Shown: piece after piece, positions 8,543 to 17,134 of the stretch
Position numbering within the stretch: the stretch's first letter is position 1
Layout of the letters: the number at the start of each line of letters is the position of its first letter
From: an uncultured Mollicutes bacterium
GTDB lineage: Bacteria; Bacillota_I; Bacilli_A; Acholeplasmatales; Anaeroplasmataceae
Assembly (NCBI GenBank): GCA_945923475.1
Contig: CAMELE010000008.1
Location: forward strand, 1 to 64,000
Direction: 5' to 3'
Length of the DNA: 64,000 bases
Program-made: the position numbers and the translations under genes
Notes under the pieces: model-generated
Seen by the model: the letters and a program-made list of their open reading frames with translations, nothing else
Databases searched by the model: none
Told to the model about the DNA's origin: nothing

Positions 8543-9862
8543 TTAATTTTTTGAATATTTTGTTCTAGGTCCTGAGCCATGCTTATAAATTAATGATTTC
8601 TTTATCATTTCTTGAAGAATTTCTCCTGCTCGACTTCCTCCAACTCCTAATAAATCTTCAACAGTAATTCTTCTTAAAGATTCATGTGTTTCTAAGAATT
8701 CTAGAATAATTTTTTCTTGGATAGTTAAATCTAAATTATTTGAATTACTTTTTTCATTTTTTACTGATTTATAATTCATATTAGGAAGTGTAACCTTAAG
8801 AGAAACATTTAGGTCTTCTACAATTGGTTTCTTATCTTTATCTATATAAGCTGAGAATATTCTTTCTAATCCTGAAGCATAATTTTCAATCAAATTAAGA
8901 TCATAAAGTAATCTAACTAAGTTTCTATTTCTAAATGTTTGTACACCTTTTAATGCTGATTCTAATGTTAATCCATCATAGAAACCACCTGGTGAAATAA
9001 GTTCACACCTATCATCAAAAAATTCAATTTTTATATTAGAATTTCTTGAATAGTCTCTATGACAATAGCAATTTAAGATTGCTTCTCTAACTGCGACTTT
9101 ATTATATGATTCGTATTCTTTTCGTTGAGGATCCCCATCAATTACTACTCTTGTTTCATTACATAAATAAGAATATTCAATTACATTAGATATTTGTTTA
9201 ATAATAGAACCTTCAAACTCTTTCTTTGACTTGAATATTTCACGAGTTAAACCTTGATATACTGCAACCTTAGTTTGAACATTATATTGATCTGAAAATA
9301 TAAATGCTAGATTAGTATATTTATTAGAACTATTAATAAAGCCTGATGTAACCATTTTAAATTCTTTAAAATCTTTTTTTCTCTCTTCGAATGCTAATTC
9401 TAAACTTCTAAATGTTAATTGCTGATTTTTAGATTCAAGTGCTTCGTATTCTATATCACCTGATTCTTTAATCATTCTTCTTATTTCTTCTTGCGTTGCT
9501 TGTGATTTATTTCTCCCATATCTAACATAAACACCTGATGGCTTTAACCCTTTATCTTTAAGATAATATGGCTTATCATTTCCAGGTGTGATCTCAATCA
9601 CTAGTACATTATCTTTATTTACTGATGTTTTAATATAATTACTACAATTTGGATAGATAGCTTCATCTCTTATCCAATTAATTATTTTTGAATCAATTTT
9701 ATCTAGTTCTTTTTGAGAAAGGGATAAAGTTTTTCCAGAATCATCTACGCCAATAAAAATTGTTCCATTAAGATTGCTATTTAAAAATGCAACAATTTCA
9801 GCTTTAACTTCATCTGTAATATTTGATTTTAATTCAACTGCTTCATTTTCTTCATAATGCAT
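8543..9862 (-). CDS. AlbA_2 (Schlafen-type) domain / HATPase-like transcriptional regulator
   Basis: A 439-residue protein of the family often labelled ATP-binding protein or divergent AAA-4. The N-terminal AlbA_2 domain carries AVELKSN, EIVAFLNS and GTIFIGVDD. The middle has the HRDYS and ELISPGG motifs of the GHKL-like module. The C-terminus (about the last 70 residues) is a winged helix. Such proteins are usually accessory regulators or defence-related. A longer frame begins at 9988, but an extended -10 box (9888-9896) lies inside it, and GGAAGG stands ten bases before ATG 9862, so I choose 9862. The flanking gaps contain a tandem repeat, typical of an inserted accessory gene. Confidence 0.8.
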   Translation of the reverse strand: MHYEENEAVELKSNITDEVKAEIVAFLNSNLNGTIFIGVDDSGKTLSLSQKELDKIDSKIINWIRDEAIYPNCSNYIKTSVNKDNVLVIEITPGNDKPYYLKDKGLKPSGVYVRYGRNKSQATQEEIRRMIKESGDIEYEALESKNQQLTFRSLELAFEERKKDFKEFKMVTSGFINSSNKYTNLAFIFSDQYNVQTKVAVYQGLTREIFKSKKEFEGSIIKQISNVIEYSYLCNETRVVIDGDPQRKEYESYNKVAVREAILNCYCHRDYSRNSNIKIEFFDDRCELISPGGFYDGLTLESALKGVQTFRNRNLVRLLYDLNLIENYASGLERIFSAYIDKDKKPIVEDLNVSLKVTLPNMNYKSVKNEKSNSNNLDLTIQEKIILEFLETHESLRRITVEDLLGVGGSRAGEILQEMIKKSLIYKHGSGPRTKYSKN

Positions 9863-9887
9863 TAGAATCACGCCTTCCATCCGTTTA

Positions 9888-9896
9888 ATTATATCA
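9888..9896 (-). promoter_or_regulatory. Extended -10 promoter of the AlbA_2 gene
   Basis: TGATATAAT on the minus strand, 25 bases before ATG 9862. No good -35 is seen. Its position decides the start codon. Confidence 0.5.
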
Positions 9897-10071
9897 TTTT
9901 TTAATGTCGAATAATAGTTAATGAAATAATTTTTAATAGTTTTGTTAACCAAAATATAGAAAACAAGCCTTACTCGTGAATTCAACATCGTGTTGAGTTT
10001 TATTAATTATTTAGAACTTATATATGAAAACACACAATTATATTTTTTTATAAATTTATTTTCTAGGAAAA

Positions 10072-11979
10072 TTATCCTAAATATAATATAATAGTCCCAC
10101 CTTGTTTAATCTTAGTACCCTTTGCAGGTGATTGATCTATTACCTTATCTCCACTACCTAAGAACAAATAATTATAATCATATTTTTTTACTATAGCTTT
10201 TTTATATAATCCTATGTAATCCTCTACTGTATAATACTTTTCATCTATATAATATCGATATTGTTTCTCCATTGCGTTTTCGTAATCTTGCTTAATATTA
10301 AGCTCTGGAAGTATTTGCTCACATATTTCAGCCATTATAGGGGCCACTACAACTCCAGCATATTGGACAGTATTCTTTGGAGCTTCTATTGCTAAATACA
10401 CGCATACCTCAGGATCATTCATAGGTGCAGCACCTAACATTGATAGAATATATTTTGAGCTTGAGTAATGGCCATTTTCATCAACTGTTTGAGCCGTACC
10501 TGTTTTTGCACCTACTCTATATCCGTTGACGTATGCATTACGTCCTGTACCAGAAGCCACTACTGATTCTAAAGCATATCGCATCTTTTTACTTGTTTCT
10601 TCACTTATTACTCTTCTTTTAACCTTACTCGTACTTTCATATACTACAGATCCTGATTGATCAGCACAATATTTAAGAACATATGGCTGCATCAAATTAC
10701 CTCCATTAACGCATGCTCCCATGCACATCATGAGCTGAATAGGTGTCACACTATTTCCTTGACCAAATGATGCAGTTGCAAGTTCTACAGGACCCATATA
10801 ATTTTCATTAAATAATATACCTGTGCTTTCTCCTAGCAAATCTATCCCTGTTTTACATCCAAAGCCATAATTTTTAACATATTTCATTAGCTTTGTCACT
10901 CCAAGCCTTGAGCCTATATCCATAAAGCCACAGTTGCAAGAATTCTGAATTACCTCTAACATATTTAACCCTCCATGACCACTTCTTTTCCAACAGTGAA
11001 TTGTGCTTGAGGCTATTGTCCTTGAGCCTCCACAGTTAATACAGGAATTAAAATCAAACACATTTTCCTCAAGTCCTGCACTATATGTGCATATTTTAAA
11101 TGTCGAACCGGGTTCAAAGCTTTTCCATACTAAAAAGTTTCTATTATATATTTCTTGATCATAATTCTTATAATTCTCAATTTCATAAAAAGGATATTGG
11201 CTTATCGCAAGAACCTCTCCTGTTTTAACATTGGTTACTCCTGCTATTATTGATTCCGGATCATATTTTAAAACTATTTGTTTAAGTATTGCGTCTAAGA
11301 TTTGAGTAACCTCAATATCTATTGTTAAATATATATCAAGTCCTGGAGTTGCACCACTATAATATGAAACCATATTATCCATTAGATTACCTTTAGCATC
11401 CGTATAAATTTTTAGTGCCCCATCGTTTTCTTTTAAGTAATCATTATATACATATTCAAGGCCTGTTAATCCTTCATTATCAATATTAGTGAATCCCAAG
11501 GTTTGACCTAAAGAATCTATATATGGATAATACCTTACTGAATCAGTTGCAAGATATATTCCTTCTAAATCTAACTTCATTATTTCCGATGCTAGTTCTA
11601 TATCAATATGCCTTCCTTCTGGCTTTATTATTTCAACTGACACATTTTTATTTAGATGAGCTAATATCCTATCATAATCACATCCTAGCTTAGAAGCTAA
11701 AAGGGATGCTGTTTTTTCTTTATCTTTAACCTGTCTATTGATTGATACAAGGGTTAGTGATTGCTTATTACCAACTATTAGCTTACCATTTCTGTCATAT
11801 ATTTTCCCTCTTCCACTATTTATAGGAATATTTCTTGACCACTGCTCATATGCTTTTTTATTTATAAAATCTGATAAAGATAAATTTATATAGCATAGTC
11901 TTACTATTAATGCTATAAAGCAAATAGTTGAAAGTAAAAGCACAATCATTATTCTTCTTCGTATCTTATAATTATTCAT
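10072..11979 (-). CDS. Class B penicillin-binding protein with one PASTA domain (FtsI/SpoVD type)
   Basis: A 635-residue peptidoglycan transpeptidase. One N-terminal membrane anchor (residues 9-31) is followed by the PBP dimerisation domain. The transpeptidase domain has the catalytic GSTFK near residue 290, SCN near 345 and KTGTAQ near 490. The last 60 residues form a single PASTA domain. The layout equals B. subtilis SpoVD. Because the genome keeps spore genes, it could be a sporulation-specific enzyme or the vegetative division PBP. It stands alone downstream of recA, without mraY/murE neighbours. AGGTGA precedes the start. A small GC-rich patch at 12048-12060 lies in its leader region. 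Confidence 0.9.
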   Translation of the reverse strand: MNNYKIRRRIMIVLLLSTICFIALIVRLCYINLSLSDFINKKAYEQWSRNIPINSGRGKIYDRNGKLIVGNKQSLTLVSINRQVKDKEKTASLLASKLGCDYDRILAHLNKNVSVEIIKPEGRHIDIELASEIMKLDLEGIYLATDSVRYYPYIDSLGQTLGFTNIDNEGLTGLEYVYNDYLKENDGALKIYTDAKGNLMDNMVSYYSGATPGLDIYLTIDIEVTQILDAILKQIVLKYDPESIIAGVTNVKTGEVLAISQYPFYEIENYKNYDQEIYNRNFLVWKSFEPGSTFKICTYSAGLEENVFDFNSCINCGGSRTIASSTIHCWKRSGHGGLNMLEVIQNSCNCGFMDIGSRLGVTKLMKYVKNYGFGCKTGIDLLGESTGILFNENYMGPVELATASFGQGNSVTPIQLMMCMGACVNGGNLMQPYVLKYCADQSGSVVYESTSKVKRRVISEETSKKMRYALESVVASGTGRNAYVNGYRVGAKTGTAQTVDENGHYSSSKYILSMLGAAPMNDPEVCVYLAIEAPKNTVQYAGVVVAPIMAEICEQILPELNIKQDYENAMEKQYRYYIDEKYYTVEDYIGLYKKAIVKKYDYNYLFLGSGDKVIDQSPAKGTKIKQGGTIILYLG

Positions 11980-12080
11980 AGATTCACCTGAATAATTCTA
12001 TGAAATATAAATTTATTAAATACCTAAAAGGAACCTTCGGTATGAATAAACGCGTGCGCATCTTAGTTACAGCAATAAAC

Positions 12081-12131
12081 AAAATAAAAACTGTGAAATT
12101 ACCTAACTTAAAAAGTTAAGTTTTTTCACAG
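12081..12131 (-). terminator. recA terminator
   Basis: The outer stem CTGTGAAA/TTTCACAG encloses an inner AACTTAA-type stem (12091-12131) and is followed by TTTTTATTTT on the minus strand, 17 bases past the recA stop codon. Confidence 0.85.
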
Positions 12132-12147
12132 ATGCTTTTATACTCTA

Positions 12148-13119
12148 TTACATATTTTTAATTTTTTCGACTATTTCTTGGCATACATCATTGTGGTCTT
12201 TCAAATATTCCTTTACACGTTCACGACCTTGGCCAATTTTTTCACCATTATAGCTAAACCAAGAACCTGATTTTTCAATTATTCCATAATTTGAAGCTAA
12301 GTCAACAACTTCTCCTAAATATGAAATACCTTCGCCATAGATAATTTCAACCTCACAAGTTCTAAATGGTGGTGCAACCTTGTTCTTAACAACCTTAATA
12401 GTTGTTTTATTTCCAATTGCGCTTGTTCCATCCTTAAGCTGCTCACCACGTCTAATTTCAAGACGAACCGATGAATAGAATTTTAATGCTCGTCCACCTG
12501 TTGTAGTTTCAGGGTTACCAAACATTACTCCAACCTTTTCTCTAATTTGGTTAATAAATATTGCAACACATTTTGTCTTTGAAATAATTCCAGAAAGCTT
12601 ACGCATTGCTTGAGACATAAGTCTTGCGTGAAGTCCGACATGAGATTCACCCATATCTCCATTAAGCTCTACTTCAGGAACAAGAGCCGCAACTGAGTCT
12701 ACAACAAGAACATCAATTGAACCAGATTTAATTAATGCCTCTGCAATCTCAAGCGCCTGTTCACCATTATCAGGCTGTGACAATACTAAATTTTCAATAT
12801 CTACACCTAATGCTTTTGCGTACACTGGATCAAGAGCATGCTCAGCATCAATAAATGCTGCAAATCCACCATTTTTTTGGGCATTCGCAATAGCGTGTAG
12901 AGCAAATGTAGTTTTACCTGATGATTCAGGTCCATAGATTTCGATAATTCTTCCTTTGGGATAGCCTCCAACTCCTAAAGCTTTATCAAGAGAAATTGAA
13001 CCAGAAGAAATAGATTCAATTTTCTCAGGCTCAGCACCAAGTTTCATAACAGATCCCTTGCCATATTGCTTCTCAATTTGCTTTAAAGCTTGATTTAACG
13101 CTTCTTCTCTTTCATTCAT
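12148..13119 (-). CDS. recA: RecA recombinase
   Basis: A 323-residue RecA: strand exchange in homologous recombination and co-protease for the SOS response. Walker A is GPESSGKTT, Walker B is [12 protein letters not shown], loop L1 is GDMGESHVG, and loop L2 follows INQIREKVG. An in-frame ATG 15 bases upstream sits inside the ribosome site (ATGGAGGTACTG), so ATG 13119, giving MNEREEAL, is the true start. The acidic C-terminal tail is short. It follows pgsA, as in many Bacillota (pgsA-cinA-recA), but cinA is absent. No obvious LexA box was found. Confidence 0.98.
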   Translation of the reverse strand: MNEREEALNQALKQIEKQYGKGSVMKLGAEPEKIESISSGSISLDKALGVGGYPKGRIIEIYGPESSGKTTFALHAIANAQKNGGFAAFIDAEHALDPVYAKALGVDIENLVLSQPDNGEQALEIAEALIKSGSIDVLVVDSVAALVPEVELNGDMGESHVGLHARLMSQAMRKLSGIISKTKCVAIFINQIREKVGVMFGNPETTTGGRALKFYSSVRLEIRRGEQLKDGTSAIGNKTTIKVVKNKVAPPFRTCEVEIIYGEGISYLGEVVDLASNYGIIEKSGSWFSYNGEKIGQGRERVKEYLKDHNDVCQEIVEKIKNM

Positions 13120-13172
13120 AAACAGTACCTCCATTATAACATATCCATTCTTGGATACTTTTTAGCAAAAAT

Positions 13173-13772
13173 TTAAATAGATTCAAATATTATTTTTCTA
13201 CTATTATATAAATAAACAGCTCCTGAATATACTGTCAAGATTACAGAAATATACATTCCAACTAATGCAATAACATTTATTACCTGATGAGTTCCAACTA
13301 AGAATAAGAAAAATAACGCAACCATTGTTTCAAATGTTTTTACCTTACCAGCCCATCCAGCTGCAATTACCTCGCCCCTTTGCGCCGCAACAAGCCTTAC
13401 ACCTGATACAGTTAATTCTCTTAAAAGTATAATTGCAACTGCCCACATTGGAACAGTTTTCAATGAAACAGAGCCAAATGTTACTGAAAGGCTTTGCTCC
13501 ATTAGGATTAAAAAGCTTGTAAGTACTAGCATTTTATCTGCAAGTGGATCAGCAAATTTTCCAAATGTAGTAACTAAATTATGCTTCCTTGCTATTTTAC
13601 CATCAAAAAAGTCAGTAACGGCTGCAGCTACAAATATTAATAGATTAATAAAATTAGCTAATGTTACAGATTCAAATATTTTATTTTCCCTTAAATATGG
13701 AATGCATGCAATAATAAGCATTGCTGGAATAGCTGCTATTCTAGCAATTGTTAATTTATTAGGTAATGTCAT
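13173..13772 (-). CDS. pgsA: CDP-diacylglycerol-glycerol-3-phosphate 3-phosphatidyltransferase
   Basis: A 199-residue membrane enzyme that makes phosphatidylglycerophosphate, the precursor of phosphatidylglycerol and cardiolipin. The CDP-alcohol phosphatidyltransferase signature D-x2-DG-x2-AR-x8-G-x3-D-x3-D is complete (residues 56-83 region: DFFDGKIAR ... GKFADPLADK). About five hydrophobic segments are visible. A GGAGG site precedes ATG. It lies between the DUF1576 pair and recA on the same strand, probably in one operon reading toward recA. The length is normal. Confidence 0.95.
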   Translation of the reverse strand: MTLPNKLTIARIAAIPAMLIIACIPYLRENKIFESVTLANFINLLIFVAAAVTDFFDGKIARKHNLVTTFGKFADPLADKMLVLTSFLILMEQSLSVTFGSVSLKTVPMWAVAIILLRELTVSGVRLVAAQRGEVIAAGWAGKVKTFETMVALFFLFLVGTHQVINVIALVGMYISVILTVYSGAVYLYNSRKIIFESI

Positions 13773-13844
13773 AATAAATCCTCCAAATATGTAAATATGA
13801 TATCACAAAATCGATTTTTTTTAAAGTGCTATGAAATATATGTC

Positions 13845-14192
13845 CTACTTTTTTTTATAATATCTTATTAATTTTAAGACGGTATGATTATCTTCTTCTA
13901 AAATTGACATTTTATCTATCAAAAGTCCAACCATTCCTAAATCAGATTGGGATCCAGATTCACCCATAAGCTCCCATCCATATTCCTCTACCTCTATTTC
14001 TCTTTCTTTATTTATGTATTTATCCATATATGAAAGAGCTTCTTTAGAAAGCTTGCTAATCTTAAATGAAAATATGATTTTATCTTCATTTCTTGAAATA
14101 TCAATCGATATGTCATCATCATTATTTTTTAATAAATATAATAAAATTTCATCCACAATTTTTGCATCCTTTTTAAGTTCATGATAATTCAT
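13845..14192 (-). CDS. Small protein paired with the DUF1576 transporter-like gene
   Basis: A 115-residue acidic soluble protein. The last third (EEYGWELMGE, then SDLGMVGLLIDKM) recalls the end of a GHKL-type ATP-binding fold, but catalytic motifs cannot be confirmed. It starts two bases after the stop codon of the DUF1576 gene, with a strong GGAGGAA ribosome site, so the two are translated together. It may be a regulatory partner of that membrane protein; this is inference from position. Otherwise the function is unknown. Confidence 0.65.
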   Translation of the reverse strand: MNYHELKKDAKIVDEILLYLLKNNDDDISIDISRNEDKIIFSFKISKLSKEALSYMDKYINKEREIEVEEYGWELMGESGSQSDLGMVGLLIDKMSILEEDNHTVLKLIRYYKKK

Positions 14193-14194
14193 CT

Positions 14195-15439
14195 TTATTC
14201 TTCCTCCTTAAACGCTTCGATAATTGCAATGATTATACAGGCAGCAAATCCTGCCGCAAAACCATTGTTATATAAATCAATTCCACCTTGGAATACAGCA
14301 CATAGTGGCACTATTGCTACATGTAACATACCAGCAATAACGCCAGGTATAATTTTATATCTACCTGCAATAGGTGCTAATGCAGCACTAAATAAAATTG
14401 CAATAATTGTTGAAGATGCTGTCATATCTTGCCTTGCAAGCAATGCCATTGCTATTGCTCCAATATAAATTATTGATACATTCTTTAGATGCATACCTGC
14501 ACCAGCAAATCCAGATACTGCTAATATCGTTCCAAAGATTGCACCATTTAACTTAACCTTAAATATTAAGCATATTACAACCTCTAAGGATAAAATCATT
14601 GCTTGATTTAGCATAACAAGCGATTTACCATAATCTCTTGCATAATCACTAACTAATCGTCCAGATCTTTTAAAAAGGGATGGAAACTTAAATATTACCT
14701 TAGGTTCTAAGGCTAATGCCGATATAGCCAGTCCTATAATTAATACGCCTAAAAAAATATATAAAAATAAATTATGTTCAGCGCTTATTTGCGAATTTGC
14801 CTTAAATTGATATCCAAACAAACGAAATATTCCGTTAAATGCAATAGCTATGATACCAAGTGCAAAGCCAACATTGAATAAGTTATATCCTTGATGAAAC
14901 TTAATTGTATGAAGAGATAATGGTGGTACTAGCATACCAGCTAGTATTCCACATCCAAGACCTAATGGGATTGAAAAGTATAACTTTATCCCAAACCCAA
15001 ACATGACATAGCTAACTATTGGGGCTATTCCGGAAGAAAAAAGTAAAGAAATAATTAGATTTTTAAGTGGCACCTTATTAAATCTTGAATAAATAAATAC
15101 ACCTATATATATAGGGAATGTATTTAATATATTTTTTCCATAAAATGAGAAACCAATAATCATATATAATGCGGCGTAAATAATACCTGATATACGCAGG
15201 TCTAATGCTCTTATTAAAGCAAGATTACATATTATAATAATTGCTGTATTAAAAAGAGCAGCTCCTAGTCCTCCAACCGCAATAAAATCTGTAGTCAATC
15301 CACTAGGACTTATTAAAATATCCTTGTAACCAATAAAAACTTCCTTAGGGCTTGATACAATAAAAGCTATAACTATTAGTGTTATAGCAAGTATTGGTAA
15401 ATAAAATGATTTCCTTAAATAATCCATTACTTTTTTCAT
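14195..15439 (-). CDS. DUF1576 family integral membrane protein
   Basis: A 414-residue polytopic membrane protein with about ten to twelve hydrophobic helices and two similar halves, each containing a Gly-rich segment (LGCGILAGMLVPP in the first, IIPGVIAGMLHV in the second). This is the organisation I associate with DUF1576 proteins of Clostridia and Bacilli. No substrate is known. AGGTGA precedes the start. The small acidic protein gene follows immediately, then pgsA and recA. Confidence 0.8.
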   Translation of the reverse strand: MKKVMDYLRKSFYLPILAITLIVIAFIVSSPKEVFIGYKDILISPSGLTTDFIAVGGLGAALFNTAIIIICNLALIRALDLRISGIIYAALYMIIGFSFYGKNILNTFPIYIGVFIYSRFNKVPLKNLIISLLFSSGIAPIVSYVMFGFGIKLYFSIPLGLGCGILAGMLVPPLSLHTIKFHQGYNLFNVGFALGIIAIAFNGIFRLFGYQFKANSQISAEHNLFLYIFLGVLIIGLAISALALEPKVIFKFPSLFKRSGRLVSDYARDYGKSLVMLNQAMILSLEVVICLIFKVKLNGAIFGTILAVSGFAGAGMHLKNVSIIYIGAIAMALLARQDMTASSTIIAILFSAALAPIAGRYKIIPGVIAGMLHVAIVPLCAVFQGGIDLYNNGFAAGFAACIIIAIIEAFKEEE

Positions 15440-15491
15440 ATAATCACCTGTTGTTATGAAGATTATAACAAATAATTATATTCTTAGCAAT

Positions 15492-15746
15492 TTATATTCC
15501 AAATATGAAGCTTACAATTTTATTTATTATTATAAATACATATTCTACCATCTTACCTACAAGATTAGATAGAAAATGTCCACATTTAGAAAACACATTA
15601 GATGTGTATGTTATTTCTAGTGCCTCATTATATATTACTTCACTTTCACTAACCTGCACTGTATCATTTGTCTTACTTGTTTGAAAGCTTAAAATAATAA
15701 TTATTACTATAGCCACTACTATTACTATTATTTTTTTCTTGTTCAT
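15492..15746 (-). CDS. Small membrane protein of unknown function
   Basis: An 84-residue protein with an N-terminal hydrophobic helix (residues 5-20) and a second hydrophobic stretch at the C-terminus. The FQTSKTNDT region after the first helix and a later CGHF faintly recall a shortened VanZ-like fold, but this is weak. An AGGTGA ribosome site supports translation. It lies between the antiporter gene and the DUF1576 gene on the same strand. It may be a degraded gene or a genuine small membrane protein. Confidence 0.5.
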   Translation of the reverse strand: MNKKKIIVIVVAIVIIIILSFQTSKTNDTVQVSESEVIYNEALEITYTSNVFSKCGHFLSNLVGKMVEYVFIIINKIVSFIFGI

Positions 15747-15803
15747 TTAGTTCACCTAAATAGATAATAAAATATAACCATAGTGAAAAATGTAAAATAT
15801 TAG

Positions 15804-16997
15804 TTATTCTTTCTTTAATTCTAGAAATTTCTGATATGTATTATCCATTAATATTGCGCCAAGAGGTGCTGTTATTAAAATAGATATTACGGCAGCTACA
15901 AGAACAAGCATTCCACAGTCTAATCCTTCTTGAAAAGCTATCGCTCCAATTGAGGCTTGAACTGTAGCTTTAGGTAGGTATGATATTATAACAAATATTT
16001 TTTCTTTAAGATTAAATTGTGTTTTAATTAAGCATATAGCAACACCTAAACTTCTAAATGATAAACTAATTGCTAGTAATCCTATTAGCTTAAGTCCATC
16101 TATGGAAAAGGCATATTTTACATCTACAGCAGCCCCAACTAAAACAAATAATAGTATTTCAAATACATACCAAAGTCCATCATAGCTTTTCTTTACCTCC
16201 TTTGCTGTATCACGTAAAGAATATAAGATTAATATTCCCAAAAGCATTATTCCAAGAAGTGAGGAAATACTTAAAAATGGCTTTAAGATGTTTTCTATTC
16301 CTATCATTAGGAATGAAAATCCTAGCATTAATGTTGTTTTCACAATAGAATTTATATTAAATTTCTTGAATATAAATATTAATATTATTGCGAGTAATAA
16401 GCCTAATAATAATCCTAATATAATGCTTAAAGGTATCTGGTATAGCATTGTTATATTAAATTTAGATTCGCTTACTGTTCCTTTAAATGCATAAAACATT
16501 ACAATTACGAAAATGTCATCGCAAGAAGCACCTGCCATGATTAGTTCTGGGACTTTGCGGGAATCTCCATAGCCGCTTTCTTGGAGCTTTATCATTCTTG
16601 GTACTACTACTGCAGGCGATACTGCAGCGAGTACACTACCTAAAAGTAGGGCCTCAAAAATACTTATATCAAACATTAATGGAGCAAAGATAGCTACTCC
16701 TAGCATTTCCATACATGCTGGAATGAAGCACATTAGAATAGCAGGCCTTCCTATTTTTTTAAGTGCATCTATATTTAAGGATAAGCCTGATCGGGTAAGG
16801 ATTATAACTAATGCTATTTGTCTTAAATATGCTGACATATTTAATAAAGTATCATCAAATAGGTTTAATACTGATGGTCCGAATAGTATTCCAATAAATA
16901 TATAAAATATTAGTCTTGGTAGTTTTATTTTGTCGAAAATATAACCGCCTAAAAATCCTAGTAATAAGATTAAGCCTAGGCTTAAGAATATATTCAT
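15804..16997 (-). CDS. Cation:proton antiporter (CPA family)
   Basis: A 397-residue membrane antiporter with about twelve helices. The LAAVSPAVVVPRM segment (near residue 125) and the acidic pair in GASCDDIFVI (near residue 160) are the conserved ion-binding region of the CPA1/CPA2 superfamily. There is no C-terminal TrkA-N or RCK domain, so it is a bare transport unit exchanging Na+ or K+ for protons. A GGAGAG site precedes the start. It is the first gene of a stretch reading through the small membrane protein. The cation cannot be decided from sequence. Confidence 0.85.
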   Translation of the reverse strand: MNIFLSLGLILLLGFLGGYIFDKIKLPRLIFYIFIGILFGPSVLNLFDDTLLNMSAYLRQIALVIILTRSGLSLNIDALKKIGRPAILMCFIPACMEMLGVAIFAPLMFDISIFEALLLGSVLAAVSPAVVVPRMIKLQESGYGDSRKVPELIMAGASCDDIFVIVMFYAFKGTVSESKFNITMLYQIPLSIILGLLLGLLLAIILIFIFKKFNINSIVKTTLMLGFSFLMIGIENILKPFLSISSLLGIMLLGILILYSLRDTAKEVKKSYDGLWYVFEILLFVLVGAAVDVKYAFSIDGLKLIGLLAISLSFRSLGVAICLIKTQFNLKEKIFVIISYLPKATVQASIGAIAFQEGLDCGMLVLVAAVISILITAPLGAILMDNTYQKFLELKKE

Positions 16998-17073
16998 AGT
17001 ATCGCTCTCCGTTTCTTATGAATTATTATAGTACAATTAGATGTTATATTAAAGGAATGATAAATTATATTGT

Positions 17074-17097
17074 GAAAAATCCTCCTTTTAAGGAGGA
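17074..17097 (-). terminator. Terminator of the DUF2075 gene
   Basis: Stem ATCCTCC/GGAGGAT with a six-base loop is followed by TTTTT on the minus strand, 38 bases past the stop codon. Confidence 0.8.
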
Positions 17098-17134
17098 TGT
17101 AGATAGTAAGGAAATAATAAGTCTATATAATTTA

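Noticed and set aside
12023-12120. A 25-codon plus-strand frame beginning MNKRVRIL
   Set aside because: It reads through the recA terminator dyad and its ribosome site is poorly placed; it probably arises by chance.
13133-13138. TATAAT just before recA as a promoter
   Set aside because: It would place the transcript start after the ribosome site; recA is more likely read from upstream through pgsA.
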